This document shows, in pieces, positions 6,605 to 11,630 of a stretch of DNA of 11,630 bases. Source of the DNA: CAZJNX01 sp964547415 (GTDB taxonomy: Bacteria; Pseudomonadota; Alphaproteobacteria; Rhizobiales; Amorphaceae); NCBI GenBank assembly GCA_964547415.1, contig CAZJNX010000154.1, forward strand, positions 1 to 11,630, given 5' to 3'. The notes under the pieces are model-generated. The model was given only the letters and a program-made list of their open reading frames with translations. It ran no database searches and was not told the DNA's origin. The translations under genes were made by a program, and so were the position numbers. The stretch's first letter is position 1. Every line of letters begins with the position of its first letter.

Positions 6605-7456
6605 GTGCAACAGACGAGCCCCGACGACGGCGGGAGCGCGGAGCGCACCTCCCGCTCCGGCACCGAGCGGCAGGAGATCGAGCGGCGGCGACGCCTCAGG
6701 GCGGCGGCCGTCTACGAGATCGTCCGCTCGGAGGGCGAGGACGAACTCTCCCGCCCGTTCCCGAGCCTCATCTGGTCGGGCATCGCGGCGGGGCTGTCCA
6801 TCTCCCTGTCGGTGGTGGCCGAGGGGCTTCTCCACGCCCACCTGCCGCCGGCGGAGTGGCGGCCGCTCGTGGAGAACCTCGGCTACTCCGTCGGCTTCCT
6901 CGTCGTCATCCTCGGGCGGCAGCAGCTGTTCACCGAGAACACCATCACCGTGGTGCTGCCGGTGATGGCGAACCAGAAGCTCGCCATCCTCCTCAACGTG
7001 GCGCGCCTTTGGACGGTGGTCTTCCTCGCCAACATGGTGGGGACCGCGATCTCCGGCTGGGCGATCTCCTCCGACCTCTTCTTCACCGCGGAAGGGCAGG
7101 AGGCGATGCGCGCCGTGGCCCGCCACGCCATGGCGCCGGACGCGGCGACCACCTTCTGGCGCGGCATCGTAGCGGGCTTCATCGTGGCGGCGATCGTCTG
7201 GACGCTGCCGTCGGCCGAGGCGGCGGCCTTCTTCGTCGTCCTCGTCCTCACCTACCTGATCGCGCTCGGGGACCTCTCCCACGTGATCGCGGGGGCGGTG
7301 GAGGCCTTCATCCTCGTCTTCGACGGGGAGCTGCCGCTCTGGAACGCGCTCGGGGGCTTCATCCTGCCCGCCCTCGCTGGCAACGTGATCGGCGGCACGA
7401 CGCTGTTCGCCCTCATCTCCTACGCCCAGGTGCGGCGCGAGATCGACACGGCCTGA
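6605..7456 (+). CDS. Formate/nitrite transporter (FNT) family channel, YfdC-like
   Basis: This is a 283-residue inner-membrane protein. A charged cytosolic N-terminus (1-50) precedes six predicted helices at about 54-74, 92-108, 128-152, 186-202, 206-222 and 247-274. G-R-Q-Q-L-F-T-E-N-T (104-113) fits the re-entrant loop region of the E. coli YfdC branch. G-D-L-S-H226-V-I-A-G-A-V-E-A-F places H226 at the conserved pore histidine of FNT channels (His209 in FocA). Family members pass formate, nitrite, hydrosulphide or other small monovalent anions; YfdC-type substrates are unknown. The GTG start is supported by GGAGG at 6595-6599, 5 bases upstream. It converges on DUF2834 with a 16-base gap. 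No formate or nitrite metabolism gene is nearby to fix the substrate. Confidence 0.88.
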   Translation: MQQTSPDDGGSAERTSRSGTERQEIERRRRLRAAAVYEIVRSEGEDELSRPFPSLIWSGIAAGLSISLSVVAEGLLHAHLPPAEWRPLVENLGYSVGFLVVILGRQQLFTENTITVVLPVMANQKLAILLNVARLWTVVFLANMVGTAISGWAISSDLFFTAEGQEAMRAVARHAMAPDAATTFWRGIVAGFIVAAIVWTLPSAEAAAFFVVLVLTYLIALGDLSHVIAGAVEAFILVFDGELPLWNALGGFILPALAGNVIGGTTLFALISYAQVRREIDTA

Positions 7457-7472
7457 CCGGCGAGGGCCGCGC

Positions 7473-7799
7473 TCAACCCCGGGCGCGGCTCCTCAGGAAC
7501 AGGTGGAGCGGCAGCCCGCACGACACGCCGATGCAGAAGGTGGCCGGCACCGCGACGAGGAGGAGGAAGTCGCGCCGCGAGATCGCCTCGGCGATCACGA
7601 AGACGGTGAGGGCGGCGGCCGCGAAGGTGAGGTCCCACACGAGGCCGGAGGTGGCGTCGTTGACGTTCCAGGCGTCGATCATGGCCGGCAGGCTCCACCC
7701 GTTCTCCATGAACCAGCGGGTGAAGAAGAAGACCGGCACGATGGCGCCGCCGACGGCGAGGGCGAGGTAGATCAGGCGGACTGGGGTGAGGGGCTTCAT
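7473..7799 (-). CDS. DUF2834 family small membrane protein
   Basis: This 108-residue protein has three predicted membrane helices at about 8-28, 52-72 and 78-101. The first ends in the W-F-M-E-N-G-W motif (29-35) typical of DUF2834 (Y-x-x-F-x-x-E-N-G). The W-D-L-T-F stretch (55-59) and a basic C-terminus also fit. Function is unknown. The start at 7799 follows a GGAG Shine-Dalgarno 8 bases upstream. The open frame extends far upstream, but that part is antisense to the SDR. The gene is divergent from the SDR (138-base gap) and convergent with the FNT gene. Confidence 0.8.
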   Translation of the reverse strand: MKPLTPVRLIYLALAVGGAIVPVFFFTRWFMENGWSLPAMIDAWNVNDATSGLVWDLTFAAAALTVFVIAEAISRRDFLLLVAVPATFCIGVSCGLPLHLFLRSRARG

Positions 7800-7937
7800 C
7801 TCGGAGCTCCGGACGGGTGGACGGCGGGACGCGGACCGTTGCGGCCGCCCCGACGCACTAGCATGGTGCCGCGCGGAAGGCCCGCCGGCGGGGCGGCGAC
7901 CGGCGGCCGCGGGCGCGCGCGGAGGGGAAGAGCGGAC

Positions 7938-8741
7938 ATGGCGGACGAGGGGAAGGAAGGCGGGGCCGCGGCGCGGCCGCTCGCGCTCGTCACCGGCGCC
8001 TCCTCCGGGATCGGCGCGGCGATCGCCCCCCTCGCGGCGGCGGACGGCCACGACCTGGTGCTCGTCGCCCGCCGCACGGAGCGCCTCGAGGCCCTGCGCG
8101 AAAGCCTCGGCCCGGACCGGGCCGTCACCGTCGCCGCCGACCTCGCGGCAGAGGACGGGCCGGACCGCCTCGTCGCGGCGCTCGCCGACCTCGGCCGGCC
8201 GGTGGACGTCCTCGTCAACAACGCGGGCTTCGGCGTCATGAAGAAGGTGGTCGCGACCGATCCCGACGAGCTCCTCGCCATGGTGGACGTCAACGTGCGG
8301 GCCGTGGTGGCCCTCACCCGCGCGCTCCTGCCGGGGATGATGGAGCGGCGGCGGGGCGGCATCCTCAACGTCGCCTCCACCGCCGCCTTCCAGCCCGGCC
8401 CGCGGATGGCCACCTACTACGCCTCCAAGGCGTTCGTCCTGTCCTTCTCCGAGGCGCTGACGGTGGAGGCGGCGCGGGCGGGGGTGACCGTCACGGCCCT
8501 GTGCCCCGGTCCGACGCGCACCGAGTTCCAGGAGCGGGGCGGGATGGCGAGCTCGCCGCTGTTCCGGATGATGCCCGCCATGACGGCAGAGGCCGTGGCG
8601 GCGGCGGGCTGGCGGGGCTTCCGGCGCGGGCGGCGCGTGGTCGTGCCGGGGCTGTTCAACCGGATCGGCGCGGCGACGGCGCCCCTCGTGCCGCGGGCCC
8701 TCCTCCTCCCGGCGGTGGACCGGCTCAACCGTCCCGGGTGA
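7938..8741 (+). CDS. Classical short-chain dehydrogenase/reductase (COG0300-like)
   Basis: This 267-residue cytosolic NAD(P)H-dependent oxidoreductase has a complete classical SDR set: T19-G-A-S-S-G-I-G26 for the cofactor, A44-R45-R46 after the second strand (favouring NADP(H)), D68-L69, N94-N-A-G97, and the catalytic tetrad N119, S147, Y160 and K164. P-G-P-T-R-T-E-F follows as the usual PG motif. The fold matches the COG0300 (DltE-like) group, whose substrates are mostly unknown, and the neighbours give no hint. The ATG at 7938 has a GGAGGGG box at 7921-7927; spacing is slightly long. One oddity is P31 in the helix after the glycine motif, where most relatives have a charged or small residue. 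Confidence 0.9.
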   Translation: MADEGKEGGAAARPLALVTGASSGIGAAIAPLAAADGHDLVLVARRTERLEALRESLGPDRAVTVAADLAAEDGPDRLVAALADLGRPVDVLVNNAGFGVMKKVVATDPDELLAMVDVNVRAVVALTRALLPGMMERRRGGILNVASTAAFQPGPRMATYYASKAFVLSFSEALTVEAARAGVTVTALCPGPTRTEFQERGGMASSPLFRMMPAMTAEAVAAAGWRGFRRGRRVVVPGLFNRIGAATAPLVPRALLLPAVDRLNRPG

Positions 8742-8795
8742 CGGCTGCGGGCCCATCCGCTATGGGCGTGGCGGGGAAACGGGCCGGGGGCAGCC

Positions 8796-9821
8796 ATGGA
8801 ACAGGGGAACGGGCCGGTCGCGCGGGTCGCGGCCATCGCAACGGAGGGGTTCGTCGTCCTGCCGGCCGACATGCCGGCGGGCGCGGCGGCCGCCCGGCTC
8901 GCAGCCGCCCCGCCGGATGCCACCCAGGCCGCCTGCGTCACCGGCGGGGACGGCACCTTCCTCGGCACCGTCACCCTCGCCACCCTCGTCTCGAGCCCGG
9001 CCGAGGCGCCGGTCGGGCCGCTCGCCGGCCGCGACGGGCCGGTGGCGACGCCGGCGGACACGGCGAGCGGCGCCGCCCTCAGCCTCGTGGCGGCGGGCGC
9101 CGCCATCCTCCCCGTCGTGGACGGGACGGGCCGCCTCCTGTCGGCGGTGACGGCGGCAACGGCGGCCCGCTTCCTCGTGGAGGAGATCGAGGAGGACCGG
9201 GAGATCTTCTCCGGCCTTTCCGGCGAGCGGGAGGCGGACGATTACCTCGAGATCTCCGTGTTGTCGGACTTCCGGCGCCGCGTTCCCTGGGTGCTCGGCC
9301 TCGCCGTGGCGGGGCTCGCGGCCGGCTACGTGGTCCACGTCTACGAACACGCCCTCGACGCCCTCGTGATCCTCGCCCTCTACATGCCCATGGTGGCCGA
9401 CACCGGCGGCAACGTCGGCACCCAGGCCGCGGGTCTCGCCACCCGGGCGGTCGCCCTCGGGAACGTGCGCCTCGCCGACGCGGGCCGCGTCGTGTGGCGG
9501 GAGGCCCGGGTGGCCGCGCTCCTCGCCGCCGTCCTGTTCGCGTTCGCCTGGGCGAAGGTCATGTTCATCTCCAACGCGGCGGACGTGCCCTCGGACCTCA
9601 CCCTCGCGGGCATCGGGACGGCGATCGGCGTCGCCCTCGCGGTCCAGACGGTGACCGCGACGCTGATCGGCGCGCTCCTGCCCCTCGGCGCGCTCGCGGC
9701 GCGGCAGGACCCGGCCCTCGTCTCGGGTCCGGCGCTGACGACCATCGTCGACTTCACCGGGTTCCTCCTCTACTTCGTCATCACGACGACCCTCCTCGGC
9801 ATCCCCTTCGCCCACGGCTGA
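8796..9821 (+). CDS. MgtE/SLC41-family divalent-cation channel lacking the N-terminal regulatory domain
   Basis: This 341-residue inner-membrane protein likely conducts Mg2+. Residues about 8-135 form a CBS pair. A connecting helix (V-E-E-I-E-E-D-R-E-I-F) leads to five predicted helices at about 164-184, 188-206, 239-258, 269-300 and 312-337. P-M-V-A-D202-T-G-G-N-V-G-T-Q210 and T-T-I-V-D319-F-T-G are the signature MgtE pore segments; D319 corresponds to the Mg2+-binding Asp of helix 5 (Asp432 in T. thermophilus MgtE). Standard MgtE proteins are about 450 residues because of an N-terminal superhelical Mg2+-sensing domain of roughly 130 residues, which is absent here. The ATG at 8796 has a weak G-rich box; an upstream ATG at 8762 is out of frame. 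It lies 54 bases after the SDR. Confidence 0.85.
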   Translation: MEQGNGPVARVAAIATEGFVVLPADMPAGAAAARLAAAPPDATQAACVTGGDGTFLGTVTLATLVSSPAEAPVGPLAGRDGPVATPADTASGAALSLVAAGAAILPVVDGTGRLLSAVTAATAARFLVEEIEEDREIFSGLSGEREADDYLEISVLSDFRRRVPWVLGLAVAGLAAGYVVHVYEHALDALVILALYMPMVADTGGNVGTQAAGLATRAVALGNVRLADAGRVVWREARVAALLAAVLFAFAWAKVMFISNAADVPSDLTLAGIGTAIGVALAVQTVTATLIGALLPLGALAARQDPALVSGPALTTIVDFTGFLLYFVITTTLLGIPFAHG

Positions 9822-9867
9822 CGGCGGCCGGACGGGGCGGCGGGTTTTCCGGGCGGCGGCGGCGTGC

Positions 9868-9894
9868 CATGGGGAGGGGACGATCGGCCCCATG
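9868..9894. promoter_or_regulatory. Inverted repeat CATGGGG-N13-CCCCATG
   Basis: Seven-base arms at 9868-9874 and 9888-9894 flank 13 bases, in the 166-base gap between the Mg2+ channel and the haem monooxygenase. It lies 20 bases upstream of a CTAG-containing possible -10 element. It may be an operator or a weak transcription end. The arms are short, so chance is possible. Confidence 0.25.
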
Positions 9895-9987
9895 CGGCGG
9901 GCGAGGGAAGCGGCTAGGGTGGCGCCGGGGCCGCGCCCACGCGGGCGGGCCGAGCGACCGGAAACCAGCGACAGGGAGACTGTGCCC

Positions 9988-10311
9988 GTGTTCATCGCGA
10001 TGAACCGCTTCAAGATCAGGCCCGGCGAGGAGGAGGCATTCGAGCGCATGTGGCTCGACCGGGAGGTCCACATCCACAAGACGCCGGGCTTCCGGAGCTT
10101 TCACCTCCTCAAGGGCCCGAAGACGGACGAGTACACCCTCTACTCGTCCCACACCGTGTGGGCGTCCCGCGAGTCCTTCGAGGCCTGGACCCGCTCGGAC
10201 GCCTTCCGCGCCGCCCACAAGGACGCGGGCGCGAGCAAGCCGACCTACATCGGCCACCCGGAGTTCGAGGGCTTCGAGGTGATCCAGACCGTAGAGCCGG
10301 CCGAGGCCTAA
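9988..10311 (+). CDS. IsdG-like haem-degrading monooxygenase (antibiotic biosynthesis monooxygenase fold)
   Basis: This 107-residue cytosolic protein has the dimeric alpha-beta ABM fold. From the GTG at 9988, N6, W67 and H77 fall at nearly the same positions as the N7/W67/H77 triad of S. aureus IsdG, which binds haem and opens the ring without a separate haem oxygenase fold. M-F-I-A-M-N-R-F-K-I and P-G-F-R-S-F-H-L-L also fit. It probably frees iron from haem. The start at GTG 9988 is set by GGGAG at 9974-9978 with 9-base spacing; GTG 9982 is too close, and longer versions add a basic, non-conserved stretch. No haem uptake gene is nearby. It ends 3 bases before the convergent DUF6644 stop. Confidence 0.8.
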   Translation: MFIAMNRFKIRPGEEEAFERMWLDREVHIHKTPGFRSFHLLKGPKTDEYTLYSSHTVWASRESFEAWTRSDAFRAAHKDAGASKPTYIGHPEFEGFEVIQTVEPAEA

Positions 10312-10314
10312 GCC

Positions 10315-10791
10315 TCAGCCGTCCGCGAAGGCGATCAGGCGCCCGAGGAGGAGCGCCCCGCCCCACGCGAAGAGCGAAAGGGCACCGTGGGCGGCGCGGC
10401 GGACGGGCGGGACGCCCGCGAGGCCGCGCCGCGCCGCGGCCTGGAGGGCGAGCGCGCCGGCGAGACCCGCGGCGACGAAGGCGAGCTTCCACCGGAAGAC
10501 GCCGACGGCCGCGTATTCGCTCGCCCGGACGGAGAACAGGAGAGCGCCCGTGAGGGCGGCGAGGGCGAGGCCGGCCGCCGCCGTCGGCACGAGGACGGCC
10601 GACAGCGCGTCCACCGGAACCTGCCGCCAGAGGCCGAGGAGACGCAGGTCGAGGGGGGCGATCGCGCCGACGAGGAGCGCGATGCCGAGAACGTGGGCCG
10701 CGCTCAGGACCGCGTAGCTCCAGCGGGAAAAGCGCAAGCCCTCGGCGACCGCCGACCCCTCGACGGCGGCGAGGACGGCCGCTCCGTCCAC
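10315..10791 (-). CDS. DUF6644-like four-helix membrane protein
   Basis: This 158-residue protein has four predicted membrane helices at about 26-46, 66-86, 101-119 and 134-155. The N-terminal pattern L-A-A-V-E-G-S...W-S-Y-A-V-L-S-A-A-H33-V-L-G-I-A-L-L-V-G fits DUF6644 (L-E-x-S...H-x-L-G-x-A-L-L-x-G). H33 and H135 lie in helices and could bind a metal or haem, but that is a guess. The likely start is GTG at 10791, only 4 bases after the DUF6152 stop and with no Shine-Dalgarno of its own, so it should be translated by coupling. The frame stays open upstream, but that part overlaps DUF6152 and has no membrane-protein character. Function is unknown. Confidence 0.72.
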   Translation of the reverse strand: MDGAAVLAAVEGSAVAEGLRFSRWSYAVLSAAHVLGIALLVGAIAPLDLRLLGLWRQVPVDALSAVLVPTAAAGLALAALTGALLFSVRASEYAAVGVFRWKLAFVAAGLAGALALQAAARRGLAGVPPVRRAAHGALSLFAWGGALLLGRLIAFADG

Positions 10792-10795
10792 CCGG

Positions 10796-11206
10796 TCAGT
10801 CGCGCCGCGGGTAGAGGTCGTGGAGACGCCCGTCGAGCCACAGGCGCTCGGCCTTGAGGCGCCGCTCGGACACGTCCGCCGAGGGCTCCCCCTCCACGCG
10901 GATCTCCACCCCTTCTGCGAGGCCGCCGTCGGGGATGCCCGCCCGGTCGTTCCGCCAGGGCTGGCCCACCTCCACGCGCCAGCGCTCCCCCTCCACGTCC
11001 ACCTCGAGGATGCCGTGGGGGTTGCCGAGCCGCGCACTTGCGATGACGCCCGTCAGCTCGATGTTGCCGCCGCTCGTCCATGACCAGCCGTGGTGGGCGA
11101 GCGCCGCGCCGCCCGGAACGAGGATGAGGCCGAGGGCGAAGGCGATGGCGAGGACGGCGGCGCGGAGCCGGCCGCTCGGCCGCGGGGCGATCGGTGGTCT
11201 CGTCAT
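10796..11206 (-). CDS. Exported DUF6152 family protein
   Basis: This 136-residue protein has a clear Sec signal peptide: basic residues up to R15, a hydrophobic core at 16-30 and cleavage at A-L-A37|H38. The mature protein begins H-H-G-W-S-W, then E-L-T-G-V-I and N-P-H-G, the recognisable DUF6152 pattern. It is mostly beta strand and would be a small periplasmic protein. The exposed N-terminal His-His after cleavage is a candidate metal site, inferred only from sequence. The ATG at 11206 has GGGAG 8 bases upstream. It is the first gene of a pair with DUF6644, an association I recall for these families. Function is unknown. Confidence 0.78.
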   Translation of the reverse strand: MTRPPIAPRPSGRLRAAVLAIAFALGLILVPGGAALAHHGWSWTSGGNIELTGVIASARLGNPHGILEVDVEGERWRVEVGQPWRNDRAGIPDGGLAEGVEIRVEGEPSADVSERRLKAERLWLDGRLHDLYPRRD

Positions 11207-11222
11207 GCATCATCTCCCGGAA

Positions 11223-11238
11223 CGGGGCACTCGCCCCG
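11223..11238. promoter_or_regulatory. Hairpin in the DUF6152 leader
   Basis: CGGGGC-ACTC-GCCCCG forms a perfect 6-bp GC stem with a 4-base loop, about 5 bases upstream of the Shine-Dalgarno of DUF6152. If it is in the transcript it could limit ribosome access. The rest of the 88-base gap holds a CTAG at 11248-11251 and a second GC inverted repeat (GCCGGCC at 11253-11259, GGCCGGC at 11273-11279), possibly the transcription end of the aldolase. Confidence 0.3.
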
Positions 11239-11294
11239 AGAGCGAACCTAGCGCCGGCCGCGGACCGGTCGAGGCCGGCGGGGCGCTCCCTCCT

Positions 11295-11597
11295 TCACGG
11301 CCGCGCGAGGCGGGCGCACCAGTACTGCCAGGCCCGCTCGACGCCGCCGGGCGACAGGCGGGCGACGAGCGCCCGCTCCCCGGGCGAGAGCGGCGTGAGC
11401 GGCCCGAGGGCGGCGGCGCGGGCCTGCGCCTCGGCGTTCTGGGAGGCGCCGACGGCGCGGAACACGCACTCGCGCAGCGAGCCGCCCGCGACCGTCGCGC
11501 CGTGACGCGCCATCAGGACCACGAACCCGTCGCCGAGGGCGGCGGCGAGGGAGGCCCCCTCCTCCGCCCGCGTGAGGAGATGGGGTGGATGCCGCTC
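11295..11597 (-). pseudogene. Class II aldolase/adducin family protein, C-terminal part, 5' end interrupted
   Basis: The frame ending at 11295 encodes about 100 residues that match the C-terminal third of class II (fuculose-phosphate type) aldolases: H-L-L-T-R-A-E-E-G-A-S-L-A-A-A-L-G-D, then V-L-M-A-R-H-G-A-T-V-A-G-G-S-L-R-E, then a helix E-N/Q-N-A-E-A-Q. The H-G-A-T-V-A-G histidine corresponds to the third Zn ligand (His155 in E. coli FucA). A family member should be 210-260 residues, but TGA at 11598-11600 closes the frame just upstream of HPPHLLT. None of the three minus-strand frames in the last 30 bases of the window looks like the preceding aldolase segment. So the gene is truncated, frameshifted near 11580-11600, or at a rearrangement or assembly join. 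The remaining Zn ligands and catalytic Glu are missing. Confidence 0.65.
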
Positions 11598-11630
11598 TCA
11601 CCTCCGACGGCATCGCGATATGCGAAGCTG

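Noticed and set aside
4138..6663. 841-residue open frame on the minus strand antisense to the repeat protein
   Set aside because: It is Arg/Val/Glu-rich with no family pattern, and it mirrors the repeats on the other strand. Long antisense frames are expected at this GC content. The plus-strand gene has the Shine-Dalgarno and synonymous codon divergence.
5651..7282. 543-residue open frame on the minus strand over the FNT gene and repeats
   Set aside because: Arg-rich and low in complexity, opposite a clear six-helix FNT protein.
7839..7864. TTGCGG and TAGCAT as a promoter for the SDR
   Set aside because: The spacer is only 14 bases, too short for a sigma-70 promoter. The TAGCAT element alone is kept under the CTAG finding.
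9892..9987. Longer start for the haem monooxygenase at ATG 9892
   Set aside because: It adds 32 basic, Pro-rich residues unlike the family and would hide the GGGAG box that serves GTG 9988.
8760..10079. 439-residue open frame on the minus strand over the Mg2+ channel
   Set aside because: His/Gly/Arg-rich shadow of a recognised membrane protein; no domain visible.
1..11630. Mobile element, prophage or defence island
   Set aside because: No transposase, integrase, terminal repeats, tRNA junction, nuclease or toxin-antitoxin pair was seen, and base composition looks even.

Overview
The window is very GC-rich chromosomal DNA with a strong preference for G/C at third codon positions, densely packed single-copy genes and short gaps. 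Gene content (a puuA/puuB-type polyamine pair, an alphaproteobacterial-style L,D-transpeptidase, an FNT channel, DUF2834, DUF6152/DUF6644 proteins) fits a high-GC alphaproteobacterium, probably Hyphomicrobiales or Rhodobacterales. That placement rests on style and gene content, not on a marker gene. No tRNA, rRNA, CRISPR array, insertion sequence or phage gene was seen.

Layout. 1-354 (+) is the C-terminal part of a GNAT acetyltransferase. It converges on an exported YkuD L,D-transpeptidase (377-1441, -) that carries a second, catalytically dead YkuD-like half. A 202-base divergent gap with a good -35 box leads into a two-gene unit (1644-4394, +): a gamma-glutamylpolyamine synthetase (PuuA-like glutamine synthetase) and an FAD gamma-glutamylpolyamine oxidase (PuuB-like), the first two steps of polyamine use as carbon and nitrogen source.

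After a 193-base gap with a near-consensus CRP-type operator comes the most unusual gene (4588-6387, +). It encodes an acidic protein of 599 residues with three parts: an N-terminal Calx-beta-like domain, a charged helical region of four degenerate EF-hand-like units, and five tandem copies of an 18-residue block, TPDPDGLGGPDDGPPLPF, on an exact 34-residue period. The block is nearly invariant in protein while its codons have diverged synonymously, which points to selection on the block itself. I do not recognise the repeat as a named family. This is the best candidate here for something undescribed.

The rest is a set of small transport, membrane and redox genes: an FNT (YfdC-like) channel (6605-7456, +), a convergent DUF2834 membrane protein (7473-7799, -), a classical SDR (7938-8741, +), an MgtE-like Mg2+ channel that lacks the usual N-terminal superhelical domain (8796-9821, +), an IsdG-like haem monooxygenase (9988-10311, +), and a translationally coupled DUF6152-DUF6644 pair (10315-11206, -). 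At the right edge is the C-terminal part of a class II aldolase (11295-11597, -), whose upstream frame is closed by a stop. It looks truncated or frameshifted.

The only clear functional unit is puuA-puuB, with the DUF6152-DUF6644 pair as a likely second. The other genes look like independent single-gene units, three of them preceded by a CTAG-containing possible -10 element.
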